NCBI GenBank assembly: GCA_001767455.1
Contig: MELC01000084.1
Coordinates: forward strand, 55,340-119,339
Direction: 5' to 3'
Length of the DNA stretch: 64,000 nt
Source of the DNA: Acidobacteria bacterium RIFCSPLOWO2_12_FULL_66_21
GTDB taxonomy: Bacteria > Acidobacteriota > Vicinamibacteria > Vicinamibacterales > 2-12-FULL-66-21
Made by a program: the position numbers and the translations under genes. The notes below the pieces were generated by a model that searched no databases, was not told where the DNA came from, and worked only from the letters and a program-made list of their open reading frames with translations. Positions 49,467-58,699 of the stretch are shown in pieces. Each line of letters opens with the position of its first letter. Position 1 is the first letter of the stretch.

Positions 49467-52400
49467 ATGTCGAGATTGCGGAGTCTCACCGCAATGACCG
49501 CCTTGGCGGCCATCATCTTTGTCGTGCTGCCCGGAGCGGCGGCCGCTCAGGGCACGCTCGGCCGTCTGGCCGGAACAGTGCTCGATTCGTCGGGCGGCGT
49601 TCTGCCGGGGGCGACCGTCACCATCACGAACCTGCAGACCAACCAGGTGCAGAGCACCGTGACCGGCGGAGCAGGTGAATTCACTTTCCCGCAGCTTCCG
49701 ATCGGCACCTACAAGGTCCTCATCGAGCTGCAGGGATTCAAGGCCGCGAGCTTCCCGAGCGTGGTCATCAACGTCAACCAGGAGTACTCGCTGACCGCGC
49801 GTCTGGAGCTCGGGCAGCTCTCCGAGACCGTCGTGGTCGAAGCGAACACGGAACAGGTGCAGACGACGACGCCGGAGATCAGCCGGACGGTCACGCAGAA
49901 GCAGGTGCTGCAGCTGCCGCTCGTCAACCGCGACATGACGAACCTCATTCGCATGCAGGCGGGCGTGGCGGGCATCGCCGCGCGCGTGAACACCGGCATC
50001 AACGGGGGCCGCGCGACCTGGACGCAGGTCACGCAGGACGGCATCAACATCCAGGACAACTTCATCCGGACCAACTCGCTGGACTTCCTGCCGAACCGTC
50101 CGACGTCGGACAACGTGGCGGAATTCACGATTACCACGTCCGTGCAGGGTGCCGACGCCGCGGGGGGCGCAACCGCGGTCCGCATGGTGACCCCCTCGGG
50201 CAGCAACACGTTCCACGGGAGCGTCTTCGAGCAGAACCGCGACAACAGGTTCGCGGCCAACTCGTTCTTCAATAACAAGTCGAACGTGAAGAAGCCGCCG
50301 CTCCAGCAGAACCAGTTCGGCGGACGCCTCGGCGGCCCGGTCGACAAGGACAAGATGTTCTTCTTCGGGTACTACGAGGGCTTCCGGCGGAAGCAGGCCG
50401 GAGCGCAGAACGTCACGGTTCCGGCCAACGCGGACACGTTCCAGGGGGTGTGGCGCTACCTCGGGCTCGACGGGCAGCAGCATTCCGTCAACATCCTGCA
50501 GGCCACCGGCCTCTCGATCGATCCCAGGATGCAACAGCTCGTGCTGTCGAAGATCGTGGACTACACGCACGTGAACAACTTCGACCGCGGCGACTCGCTG
50601 AACACCGCCGGGTACCGGTGGAACCAGAACCGGCTCACGCGACGCGACTACTTCGGCGGCCGCGTCGACTACGAGTTCAACGAGAAGCACCACTTCGAGG
50701 TGGTCGGGAGCTCCTTCAAGGAGACCGATGATCGTCCGGACCTGGACTTCATCAGCCAGGACCGGCCGCTCGCCTTCACGAGCTCGCCCGTCAAGCGGTT
50801 CGTCGGCGCGTGGCGCTGGATGGCGTTCGCAAAATTCCAGAACGAGGTGCGCGCGGGAGCCAACCTGGCGCCGGTGAAGTTCGAAGTGACCGAGAGCGCG
50901 ATCCCGACGCTGCGCTTCGCCGGCCAGACCGCCACGCTGCCGCTCACGCTGCAGGATCCGCAGATCAATTTCCTGCCGCAGGGGCGCTACACGAACACGT
51001 ACCAGTTCAACGACAACGCGTCCTGGCTGCTCGGCGCCCACTCGCTGCAGATGGGCATGAGCTTCCAGAAGATCCACGTGAACCCGTACAACTACGAGGG
51101 CACGGTTCCGACGATTACCTGGGGCTTCAGCTCCGCGGCGCCGGGCAGCGTCCAGCTCAACGCGAGCATGTTCCCGGGCGGCATCAGCTCGGCGAACCTC
51201 GCGAGCGCCAACACGATGCTCGCGCTGCTGTCGGGCACGATCAGCAGCGTCGCCCGCACGTTCCAGGTCAGGGATCAGAACTCCGGCTACGTGGCGGGGA
51301 TACCGAACGACCGGAACTACACGTTGAACAACACCGCGGCGTACGCCCAGGACAGCTGGCGCGTGAAGCCCAATCTGACGCTGCGCGCGGGCCTGAAGTG
51401 GGAGTACTACAGCCCGGTCAGGGAAGACCACAACCTGGCATTCCTGCCGGTGCTGGACGGCCGCAGCTACGAGGACGTCCTGCGCGATCCGAGCGCGACG
51501 ATCTCGTTCGTGAACGGCGGCATGTGGAAGCCGAACCGGCTCAACTTCGGTCCGACGGTGGGAATCAACTGGGATCCGTTCAGGGACGGGAAGACCTCGG
51601 TTCGCGGCGGGTACTCGCTCACCTACGTGAACGAGGAAGGGGTCACCGTGGCCACCAACTTCGCGAACATGAACGCGGGCCTGGCGACCGGCGCCAACGT
51701 CTCGAACCAGTACACGACCCTGAGTGCGGGCGTGCCGGAGATTCCGACCCCGGCGTTCAAGACCGTCCGCACGCTGGCCGATCAGATGGCGCTCAGCGCG
51801 ACCGGGCAGATGGGGATCGTGAATCCCAACATCAAGCAGCCGAAAGTGCACCAGGTCAGCATCGGCATGATGCGCGATCTCGGCTGGGCGCTCACGGGAG
51901 AGGCGCGCTACGTCGGCACGTTCGGCCGCGGCATCTGGAAGGGCGTTGATTTGAACCAGATCAACGTCCCGCAGGCGTTCCTCGACGACTTCAACCGTGC
52001 CCGCAGCAACGGCTACCTCGCGCTGGCGGCCAACGGGGTCTTCGATCCGTCGTACAACGCGAACATCTCAGGCAGCCAGCCGCTCAGCGTCATCACGAAC
52101 TACAACGGCGGTCTCCTGACGAACAGCAACGTCCGGAGCGCGCTCCAGCAGAACGAAGTCGCCACCCTGGCCGACTTCTACGTCACGAGCCGGGTGGCCG
52201 GCGCGCTGGCGGCGTTCTACCCGAACGGCGGCATCTACCAGGCCGGCGCCATGCGCAACGACGGCTGGACGGACTACAACGCCCTCCAGGTCGAGTTGCG
52301 CCGCCAGTACCGCAACGGCTTCATGGGCCAGTTGAACTACACGTTCAGCCAGACCCGGTCGAACAGCACGGGCGCCGGCAGCCAGAGCCGTTTCGAGCCG

Positions 52401-53087
52401 TATCTCGACATCAACCGTCCGCAGCTCGACGCCGGACGCTCCAATTACAACATCACGCACCTGGTCAACGGGAACGCGATCTTCGATCTCCCGTTCGGGC
52501 AGGGACGGCGGTGGCTCAACCAGGGCGGCGTAGCTGACGCGATCCTCGGCGGCTGGCAGCTGAGCGCCATCCTGCACTGGCAGTCCGGATCGCCGGTCGG
52601 CATCTACTCGACGCGCGGCACGTTCAACCGCGCGAACCGGTCGGGCGCCAACACGGCGGTCTCCACGCTGTCCGTGGACCAGATCAAGCAGCTGTTCAAA
52701 GTCACCAAGACGGCGGACGGCAAGATCTACTGGCTGGATCCGAACCTCGTCGGAGCCGACGGACGCGCGGTGGGGGCGGACAACCTCGCCAACGCGGCCG
52801 GCTTCTCCGGGCAGGTGTTCTTCAACCCGGTGGCCGGGCAGGTCGGCACGCTGCCGATTCTGGCGTTCGACGCGCCGCCGATCTGGACGGTCGACGGCTC
52901 GCTCGCGAAGCGCGTGAAGGTGGTCAGCCGCTACACGGTCGAGTTCCGCGTGGAGGCGTTCAACCTGTTCAACACGGTGTCGTTCTACGCCGGGGATTTC
53001 AACATCAACAGCACGACGTTCGGCCGCATCACGGGCACGGGCAACACCGCCCGCATCGTGCAGTTCACCGGACGGTTCGAATTCTGA
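49467..53087 (+). CDS. Oar-like TonB-dependent receptor
   Basis: A 1206-residue outer-membrane receptor. Signal peptide (1-27), carboxypeptidase-regulatory-like beta-sandwich (about 29-110, GRLAGTVLDSSGGVLPGATV), plug domain with NRDMTNLIRMQAGVAG and GGRATWTQVTQDGINIQDNF, then a large barrel with repeated strands and a Phe-terminated end (VQFTGRFEF). This is the family widely expanded in Acidobacteriota and Myxococcota and thought to import or export large substrates; the ligand is unknown. No TonB box is obvious. Its Shine-Dalgarno GGGGG supports ATG 49467. Confidence 0.93.
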   Translation: MSRLRSLTAMTALAAIIFVVLPGAAAAQGTLGRLAGTVLDSSGGVLPGATVTITNLQTNQVQSTVTGGAGEFTFPQLPIGTYKVLIELQGFKAASFPSVVINVNQEYSLTARLELGQLSETVVVEANTEQVQTTTPEISRTVTQKQVLQLPLVNRDMTNLIRMQAGVAGIAARVNTGINGGRATWTQVTQDGINIQDNFIRTNSLDFLPNRPTSDNVAEFTITTSVQGADAAGGATAVRMVTPSGSNTFHGSVFEQNRDNRFAANSFFNNKSNVKKPPLQQNQFGGRLGGPVDKDKMFFFGYYEGFRRKQAGAQNVTVPANADTFQGVWRYLGLDGQQHSVNILQATGLSIDPRMQQLVLSKIVDYTHVNNFDRGDSLNTAGYRWNQNRLTRRDYFGGRVDYEFNEKHHFEVVGSSFKETDDRPDLDFISQDRPLAFTSSPVKRFVGAWRWMAFAKFQNEVRAGANLAPVKFEVTESAIPTLRFAGQTATLPLTLQDPQINFLPQGRYTNTYQFNDNASWLLGAHSLQMGMSFQKIHVNPYNYEGTVPTITWGFSSAAPGSVQLNASMFPGGISSANLASANTMLALLSGTISSVARTFQVRDQNSGYVAGIPNDRNYTLNNTAAYAQDSWRVKPNLTLRAGLKWEYYSPVREDHNLAFLPVLDGRSYEDVLRDPSATISFVNGGMWKPNRLNFGPTVGINWDPFRDGKTSVRGGYSLTYVNEEGVTVATNFANMNAGLATGANVSNQYTTLSAGVPEIPTPAFKTVRTLADQMALSATGQMGIVNPNIKQPKVHQVSIGMMRDLGWALTGEARYVGTFGRGIWKGVDLNQINVPQAFLDDFNRARSNGYLALAANGVFDPSYNANISGSQPLSVITNYNGGLLTNSNVRSALQQNEVATLADFYVTSRVAGALAAFYPNGGIYQAGAMRNDGWTDYNALQVELRRQYRNGFMGQLNYTFSQTRSNSTGAGSQSRFEPYLDINRPQLDAGRSNYNITHLVNGNAIFDLPFGQGRRWLNQGGVADAILGGWQLSAILHWQSGSPVGIYSTRGTFNRANRSGANTAVSTLSVDQIKQLFKVTKTADGKIYWLDPNLVGADGRAVGADNLANAAGFSGQVFFNPVAGQVGTLPILAFDAPPIWTVDGSLAKRVKVVSRYTVEFRVEAFNLFNTVSFYAGDFNINSTTFGRITGTGNTARIVQFTGRFEF

Positions 53088-53104
53088 TGCTTGAAGTTCG
53101 TGAC

Positions 53105-53223
53105 TTGGTGAATTGGTGGAGTTGGTGAATTGGTGAATTGGCGCAAGTTGGTGAATTGACGAAGGTCGTTAATTCACCAACCCGTCAACTCACTAATTCA
53201 CCAATTCGCCAACTCACCAATTA
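53105..53223. repeat. GGTGAATTGGTGAATT inverted word array, convergent gap
   Basis: The left arm (53105-53158) is TTGGTGAATTGGTGGAGTTG and following copies. The right arm (53169-53223) is AATTCACCAACCCGTCAACTC and following copies, largely its complement. Together they span almost the whole gap between the receptor and the convergent FAD dehydrogenase and include the latter's stop codon. The array is strikingly AT-rich relative to the genome. Confidence 0.85.
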
Positions 53224-54843
53224 CTCGATCAGGTACACCTTCTCCAGGGCGTCGATCTCTGCCGCGGTCCGAGCGGGATCCCACCCGAGTTCTGCCGCGG
53301 CAATCTCGGCGCACCGTTCGATGGCGGCCCGGCCCGGATGCCCCGCGCTGCCCAGCCCGGTGCGCCGCAGCACGATATCCGTCAGGCGCATGGCCATCTC
53401 GCTGCGAATCACGTGGACCACTTCCGCGCCAATCGTGTCGGAGGTCGCGACCAGGGGCGCGCGAAGACCTTCGCGCTCGGCCATGAGGCTGATGACGCGC
53501 GGGGTCGCCTCCGCATACAACGCAATCAAGTGGCCGATCGCGGGTGTTGGCACCTCGAGCCTCGCGGCGCGCGCGGCCTCGATGGCGAGCGCTTCGTGGT
53601 CGGCGATGGCCGCTCCGGGCAGCGGCGTGACCGCGGTCCTTGACGCGGAGAGGCGCTTGCCAAGGCGCTTTCCGATGGCGTCAGCCGCGCGCTCGGCGAC
53701 GCCGCGTGCCGTCGTGTACTTCACGCCGATCACCGTGAGGGCCCCTTGGGCGCCTTGCGCGGCATGATCGACGATCTCGGGGTCCGGCCTCAACTCCGCC
53801 ACACCGTCGCGCCCGATCTGGGCCGGTACGACCCCGCGGTGCACCAGCGTCACGTCCGCGCGGGAGATGTCGAGGGCGGGGAAGGCGGCGTTGGCCTGCC
53901 GGATGAACGTGTCGACTTCCGAGCCGCGCACCGCCGTGTCGTCCGGATCGACGAGCGCGCGGGATTGCGCGGTGCCGACCAGCGCACGGCCTCGCCAGGG
54001 CACGAGCGTGAGCATCCGGCCGTCCGCTGCCGGGGCGGCCAGCGCGATGTCGCTGGCTCGCTTCGAGGTCACCAGGTTCATGGCCTTCAGCAGCGGACAG
54101 GCGTTCAGAATGCCAAAGGCGGCCATCAGCACGCCCGCGCGCGATCCGGCCGCGTTGACGGTCAGGCGCGCGCGAACGGCGAACGTTCGTCCGGTCAGCC
54201 CGTCGCGGACGTACATGCCGGCGATCCGCCCGTTCTCTTTCAACGGGTCCAGGGCTTCGACATGGTTGGCGAGATCGGCGCCCGCGCGGTCAGCCGCCGC
54301 GGCAAAGGCAATCGTCAGGCGATCGCTCTCGACCATCTGGTAGTCGTACCACTGGGCGCCGCCGGTCAGGCGCGGCCGCCGGATGCCGTGGAACAGCGCG
54401 ATCGTCGCCGCCTTTGACACCAGCCGCGCCGCCGGCAGGTGCAGTTCCGGCTCGACCCCGTCGTTGCGATGGCGCCCCAGCCAGCCGTCAACCTTGAAAG
54501 CGGCCGCGAGCGCCACCCGGCTGCGGATCGCGGAACGGTAGGTGCCCATGAGAAACGGCAGGGGCCGGAGCAGCCATGGCGCGATGCGGGCGAGCGCGCG
54601 CCGCTCGCGGATCGCCTCACGGGCCCGGCCGATCCTCCCCGTCGAGAGCGACCGCAACCCGCCGTGCGCCGTCTTCTGGTGGTTGAAGGACGCGCCGCCG
54701 CCGAAGTCTCCCGCCTCGACGAGCGCGACGGTGAGTCCCCGGCTCGCGCACTCGTACGCGATCGTCAGTCCCTGGATGCCGCCGCCGACGACGAGTACGT
54801 CGTGGACGGCTGATTCGAGGCGCGTGAGATCGCGTGTCCGCAT
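53221..54843 (-). CDS. FAD-dependent glycerol-3-phosphate dehydrogenase
   Basis: A 540-residue GlpD/GlpA-type flavoprotein oxidising sn-glycerol-3-phosphate to dihydroxyacetone phosphate at the membrane. The FAD loop is VLVVGGGIQGLTIAYECASRG (residues about 16-36), the FNHQKTAHGGLRSL block is family-typical, and the C-terminal domain (about 410-530) matches the DAO_C helical bundle. Its ATG 54843 lies 30 bp from the divergent methyltransferase start. Conserved residues look intact; preference for glycerol-3-phosphate over another substrate is inferred. Confidence 0.85.
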   Translation of the reverse strand: MRTRDLTRLESAVHDVLVVGGGIQGLTIAYECASRGLTVALVEAGDFGGGASFNHQKTAHGGLRSLSTGRIGRAREAIRERRALARIAPWLLRPLPFLMGTYRSAIRSRVALAAAFKVDGWLGRHRNDGVEPELHLPAARLVSKAATIALFHGIRRPRLTGGAQWYDYQMVESDRLTIAFAAAADRAGADLANHVEALDPLKENGRIAGMYVRDGLTGRTFAVRARLTVNAAGSRAGVLMAAFGILNACPLLKAMNLVTSKRASDIALAAPAADGRMLTLVPWRGRALVGTAQSRALVDPDDTAVRGSEVDTFIRQANAAFPALDISRADVTLVHRGVVPAQIGRDGVAELRPDPEIVDHAAQGAQGALTVIGVKYTTARGVAERAADAIGKRLGKRLSASRTAVTPLPGAAIADHEALAIEAARAARLEVPTPAIGHLIALYAEATPRVISLMAEREGLRAPLVATSDTIGAEVVHVIRSEMAMRLTDIVLRRTGLGSAGHPGRAAIERCAEIAAAELGWDPARTAAEIDALEKVYLIE

Positions 54844-54848
54844 GGTAG

Positions 54849-54873
54849 AGCTTTTATCTTATAGTAGTGGCCC
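54849..54873. promoter_or_regulatory. divergent promoter region between the glpD-like and methyltransferase genes
   Basis: TATAGT (54860-54865) precedes the GTG at 54874 by eight bases, implying a leaderless start. On the minus strand TAAGAT (54861-54856) precedes the ATG 54843 by 12 bases. The 30-bp gap must hold both, and no Shine-Dalgarno is visible on the plus side. Confidence 0.45.
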
Positions 54874-55641
54874 GTGTCACCCCGGCCCACCATTTCCGAC
54901 GTTCGCGAGTACTGGAACCGGCACATTCACGACCTGGAGATTACCGCGCACCCGGTGGGTTCACCTGGGTTTTTCAGCGATCTCGATCAGTACCATTTCG
55001 AGAAGCTGCACCATCTGCTGCGTCTCGTCGATTTCGACGGCTACCGCGGCAAGCGCGTGCTCGAAGTCGGCTGTGGAGCGGGGACGGATCTGGTCCGCTT
55101 CGCGAAGGGTGGCGCAATCGTCACGGGCGTCGACCTCGCGGAATCGGCCGTTGCCCTTGCGCGCGCGAACGTCACCCAGCAAGGGCTCGACGCGGACCTC
55201 CGCGTCGCCGACGGGGAGCACCTGCCGTTTCCGGACGACAGCTTCGATCTCGTCTACGCCCACGGTGTCGTGCAATACACGGCTGACCCCCAGGCGCTCG
55301 TGAACGAATGCCGGCGCGTGCTGACGCCGGACGGCGAGGCGGTGTTCCAGGTGTACAACCGCATTTCCTGGCTGAACGCGCTCTCGAAGCTGATGAAAGT
55401 GCCACTCGAGCACGAGGATGCCCCCGTCTTGAAGAAGTACAGCGCGGCTGAGCTCCGCGCGCTGCTCGCAGGGTTCCGGAGCGTGCGGATCGTAGAGGAG
55501 CGGTTCCCCGTCAAGTCACGCCTCCACGGCGGGTGGAAGGGCATCCTGTTCAACACGTTTTTTGTCGGTGCCTTCAACGTGCTGCCGCGGTCGCTCGTCC
55601 GGCGCTTCGGCTGGCACCTCCTGGCCTTCTGCCGGAAATGA
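54874..55641 (+). CDS. class I SAM-dependent methyltransferase
   Basis: A 255-residue type-11 methyltransferase. Motif I is VLEVGCGAGTDLVRFAKGG (residues about 60-78), then GVDLAESAVALARANV and DLVYAHGVVQYTADPQALV. A hydrophobic C-terminus (LFNTFFVGAFNVLPRSLVRRFGWHLLAFCRK) suggests membrane contact, as in enzymes on lipid substrates. GTG start; ends in ATGA overlap with dapF. Confidence 0.87.
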   Translation: MSPRPTISDVREYWNRHIHDLEITAHPVGSPGFFSDLDQYHFEKLHHLLRLVDFDGYRGKRVLEVGCGAGTDLVRFAKGGAIVTGVDLAESAVALARANVTQQGLDADLRVADGEHLPFPDDSFDLVYAHGVVQYTADPQALVNECRRVLTPDGEAVFQVYNRISWLNALSKLMKVPLEHEDAPVLKKYSAAELRALLAGFRSVRIVEERFPVKSRLHGGWKGILFNTFFVGAFNVLPRSLVRRFGWHLLAFCRK

Positions 55642-56459
55642 CGGGGATCCCTCTCGTGAAGTCGCACGCGTTCGGCAACGATTTCGTGCTCGTTGACGAG
55701 CAGGCGCTCGCCCCGTCGCTCGACCGGCCGTCGTTCGCGCGGGCGGTCTGCGAGCGGCACCGCGGTCTTGGCGCTGACGGGCTGGTGATTTTTCGTGAGC
55801 AGCCGGCAGGCGGCGCAACATTCGATCTGCTCAATGCGGATGGCAGCCACTCCGAGCTGTCGGGCAACGGCGTGCGCTGCCTGGCCGCGTGGCTGGTAGG
55901 GCGCCGGGCGGACGGGGAGCCCTCACGGCGATCGGTCGACATCTTCACGGAAGCGGGCGTGAAGCGGCTCGACCTGATCGAGCGCGAGGGGGGACGATTC
56001 ACGTTTCGCGCGTCGATGGGACAGCCGGCTGAGATCGCGCGGAGATCGCTCGAGGTGCATGGGCGTCCGCTCGATGTCGTGACGCTGCGCGTCGGCAACC
56101 CGCAGTGTGTCGTCCTTGGTGAGGTCACCGAGCCGCGGCTGCACCTGCTGGGCGCGGCGCTGGCCGTGCATCCACATTTTCCGGAAGGCACGAACGTGGA
56201 GCTGGCGATGGTGGAGGCGCCAGACCTGGTGCGGATTCTCATCTGGGAGCGCGGCGTGGGACCGACGGAGGCCTCCGGTACGGGGGCGTGCGCGGCGGCC
56301 GTGGCCGCCATGCAATACGGCGGCGCGGCACGCGACGTCCAGGTGGTGGCTCCGGGTGGAGCGCAACGCGTCGAGTGGACGGCGGAGGGGCTGTTCCTGA
56401 CCGGCTGGGCCGAGGTCATTGCGGAGGCACGATGGTTACGCGCGACGGGCGCGGAATGA
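55638..56459 (+). CDS. dapF: diaminopimelate epimerase-like, second catalytic Cys replaced by Ser
   Basis: A 273-residue DapF fold: HAFGNDFVLVDE near the N-terminus, SELSGNGVRC with catalytic Cys81, and ERGVGPTEASGTGACAA in the second half. The usual ACGTGACA supplies the second catalytic Cys; here that residue is Ser213 (codon TCC) while Cys218 is retained. DapF converts LL- to meso-diaminopimelate for peptidoglycan and lysine. A Cys-to-Ser change slows or abolishes epimerisation in studied enzymes, so activity or substrate may differ. It overlaps both neighbours by 4 bp. Confidence 0.88.
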   Translation: MTGIPLVKSHAFGNDFVLVDEQALAPSLDRPSFARAVCERHRGLGADGLVIFREQPAGGATFDLLNADGSHSELSGNGVRCLAAWLVGRRADGEPSRRSVDIFTEAGVKRLDLIEREGGRFTFRASMGQPAEIARRSLEVHGRPLDVVTLRVGNPQCVVLGEVTEPRLHLLGAALAVHPHFPEGTNVELAMVEAPDLVRILIWERGVGPTEASGTGACAAAVAAMQYGGAARDVQVVAPGGAQRVEWTAEGLFLTGWAEVIAEARWLRATGAE

Positions 56460-57979
56460 TGCGCAAACTCCACGAGGCTGCCGGCTCGATGGAGGCGTAC
56501 TCACCGGCGGAAGAGCAGTTCAACCGGAGGCGTCGCACGGTCGGCCTCTTCGCCGGGCCGGCGGTCTTCGTCGCGCTGCTGGTGGCCCCGCTGCCCATCC
56601 CTGCTCCCGCGCATCGGCTTGGGGCGATCCTCGCGATGATGGTCGTGCTGTGGGTGACCGAGGCGCTGCCGCTGTCGGTGACCGCGCTCATCGGGCCGGT
56701 GCTCACCGTCGTCCTCCGCGTCGCGCCCGCGAAGGCCGCCTTCGCGCCGTTTGCCGATCCCATCATCTTCTTGTTCATCGGCAGTTTCATGCTGGCCGAG
56801 GCCATGTTCGTGCACGGCCTCGATCGCCGCATCGCGTTCGGGGCGCTGTCCTCGCGGCTCGTGGGCGCCAGCCCCGCCCGGATCCTCTTCGTCTTCGGCG
56901 GCGTGGCCGCGGGCATCTCGATGTGGATCAGCAACACCGCGACCACCGCGATGATGTTTCCCATCGGGCTGTCAATCGCGGCGCACCTGACCGAAGGGCG
57001 TGAGTCGGAGCAGGGCAGCCGCGACTTTGCCCTGGCGATGATGCTGATCTGCGCGTTTGGCGCCTCCATCGGCGGCATCGGGACGCCCATCGGCACGCCG
57101 CCGAACCTGATCGGCATCGGCATGCTGAGCCGGATCGCCGGCGTCCAGATCAGTTTCTTCAAATGGATGATGCTGGGGGTGCCGATCGTCGTCCTGCTGT
57201 TCGCGTTCCTGGTGGCGTACTTTTATTCGCGGTCACTGCGCGAGCTGAAGCTCGATGCGGGCGGGGCCGACCTCATCGCCGAGGAACTGCGGCGGCTCGG
57301 GCCGATGTCGCAGGGGCAACGGAACGTCCTGATCGCCTTTGCGATGACGGTGGTGCTCTGGCTGACGCCGGGCGTGCTCGCCATCCTGCATCTCGATGCG
57401 ACGGTGTTCGGCAAGGCCTTCAGCGCCGCGGTTCCCGAGTCGGTCGCCGCGATGTGCGGCGCGATCCTGCTGTTCGTGCTGCCGGTGAGCTGGCGCACGC
57501 GCCGGTTCACATTGAGATGGGAAGAAGCGGTCAAGATCGACTGGGGGATCATTTTGCTCTTTGGCGGCGGGCTGGCGATGGGCGAACTGGCCTTCTCGAC
57601 CGGCCTGGCCGAGGCGCTGGGCCGCGGGATTACCGGGTGGCTGCCCGCGAAATCCGCCTTTGCGCTGACGGTGCTCTTCACCGCCGTGGCGATCGTCATG
57701 TCCGAAGCGGCCTCGAACACCGCGTCGGCGAACATGGTCGTGCCTATCGCGCTCGCCGTTGCGCAGGCGGCCGGCGTCAACCCGATCGAGCCCGCGCTGG
57801 GCGCCACGCTCGGCGCATCGATGGGCTTCATGATGCCCATCTCCACACCTCCCAACGCCATCGTCTACAGCTCGGGGCACGTGCCGATCACCGCGATGAT
57901 GAAGCACGGCATCGCGCTCGATGTCGCCGGCTTCGTCGTGATCGTCGCGCTGGTCACGGGACTCGGCTGGATGTTCTAA
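56456..57979 (+). CDS. SLC13/DASS family sodium-dicarboxylate-type transporter
   Basis: A 507-residue inner-membrane transporter with about 11 TM helices. Sodium-site motifs are present: FIGSFMLAEAM, WISNTATTAMMFPIG (the SNT motif) and the second repeat EAASNTASANMVVPIA and MPISTPPNAIVYSSG. It probably imports di- or tricarboxylates or sulfate with Na+. The N-terminal 25 residues are cytosolic. ATG 56456 overlaps dapF (ATGATG); ATG 56432 is possible. It is the third gene of the methyltransferase-dapF-transporter operon. Confidence 0.9.
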   Translation: MMRKLHEAAGSMEAYSPAEEQFNRRRRTVGLFAGPAVFVALLVAPLPIPAPAHRLGAILAMMVVLWVTEALPLSVTALIGPVLTVVLRVAPAKAAFAPFADPIIFLFIGSFMLAEAMFVHGLDRRIAFGALSSRLVGASPARILFVFGGVAAGISMWISNTATTAMMFPIGLSIAAHLTEGRESEQGSRDFALAMMLICAFGASIGGIGTPIGTPPNLIGIGMLSRIAGVQISFFKWMMLGVPIVVLLFAFLVAYFYSRSLRELKLDAGGADLIAEELRRLGPMSQGQRNVLIAFAMTVVLWLTPGVLAILHLDATVFGKAFSAAVPESVAAMCGAILLFVLPVSWRTRRFTLRWEEAVKIDWGIILLFGGGLAMGELAFSTGLAEALGRGITGWLPAKSAFALTVLFTAVAIVMSEAASNTASANMVVPIALAVAQAAGVNPIEPALGATLGASMGFMMPISTPPNAIVYSSGHVPITAMMKHGIALDVAGFVVIVALVTGLGWMF

Positions 57980-57982
57980 AAC

Positions 57983-58036
57983 AGTTCCCAGTTTCCAGTT
58001 CCCAGCTCTATCGAGCTGCGAGCTGCGAGCTGCGGC
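57983..58036. repeat. CAGTTCCCAGTTTCC word array, convergent gap
   Basis: CAGTTCCCAGTTTCCAGTTCC words (57983-58007) are followed by CAGCTC-TATC-GAGCTG (a 6-bp hairpin) and GAGCTGCGAGCTGCGAGCTG words to 58036. The first word family is shared with 1509-1570 (complement) and 8450-8475. The rest of the gap to 58095 shows nothing else. Confidence 0.7.
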
Positions 58037-58095
58037 GATGAGACAGGAACTGCAATCGTGGGCTTCGGTGCCTGCTGCCGCCGCTGCAACGGCGA

Positions 58096-58668
58096 TCAGC
58101 GCCGCTTCTTCGGCGGCCGCGCAGCGCGTCCCCGGCCCGTGAGCTCCAGTGCCTCGATCTGCGGCGAAATCCGCGAGTTGAGTCCTTTGACGGCGTCACG
58201 CGCCTGGACGTAATGTCCGGCGTCGAACTGCGCGCGCGCTTCTTGCAGAGCCGTATCGGCGTCGGACAGCAGACGGCTGGGCGCACGGAGGTCGCGCGGC
58301 GCCAGGCGCGAGGCTTTGATCCGCGCTTCGAGCTGCCGGCGGGCCGCGGTTGCCCCGGCCAGGGCCCGCTCGGCCTCCGTGCGGGCGCGGCTCCGGCCCG
58401 TCTCCGCCTGCAGCGCCGCATCGTCGGCGCGCTCGCTCGCGTCGAGCGCATGCGAGAGAGCCAGGCGATAGTCGCGCTGGGCGACCGCCTCGTGTGCCTG
58501 CTTCAGGGCGTTGCCCGCCGCGGCGAAGGCGTCGTGCGCGTACTCGTCGGCGCCGGCCTTGCGCGCGCGGTCCACGGCTGCCTGCGCACGATCGAGTTCT
58601 TTGCGGGGAGGTTCCGAGCAGGCGGCACAGAGGAACAGCCCGCACAGCAGGGCCGACAGACGACGCAT
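58096..58668 (-). CDS. coiled-coil lipoprotein
   Basis: A 190-residue lipoprotein with lipobox LCAACS (Cys17) followed by a helical, Ala/Arg/Glu-rich body with heptad-like repeats (about 25-175) and a basic C-terminus ARPPKKRR. Resembles DUF4398-type envelope proteins in overall form. Function unknown. ATG 58668; divergent from radC. Confidence 0.75.
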   Translation of the reverse strand: MRRLSALLCGLFLCAACSEPPRKELDRAQAAVDRARKAGADEYAHDAFAAAGNALKQAHEAVAQRDYRLALSHALDASERADDAALQAETGRSRARTEAERALAGATAARRQLEARIKASRLAPRDLRAPSRLLSDADTALQEARAQFDAGHYVQARDAVKGLNSRISPQIEALELTGRGRAARPPKKRR

Positions 58669-58699
58669 CCTCCCGGCAGTATAGCAGGTATGGTGTACG

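Noticed and set aside
48165-51851. Very long minus-strand open frame opposite the beta-barrel and the Oar-like receptor
   Set aside because: Low-complexity Arg/His/Val composition and the codon pattern of an antisense shadow; the plus-strand genes show clear domains.
53105-53223. CRISPR array
   Set aside because: Repeats are short (6-14 bp), variable and without unique spacers, and the second half is the complement of the first; no cas genes are near.
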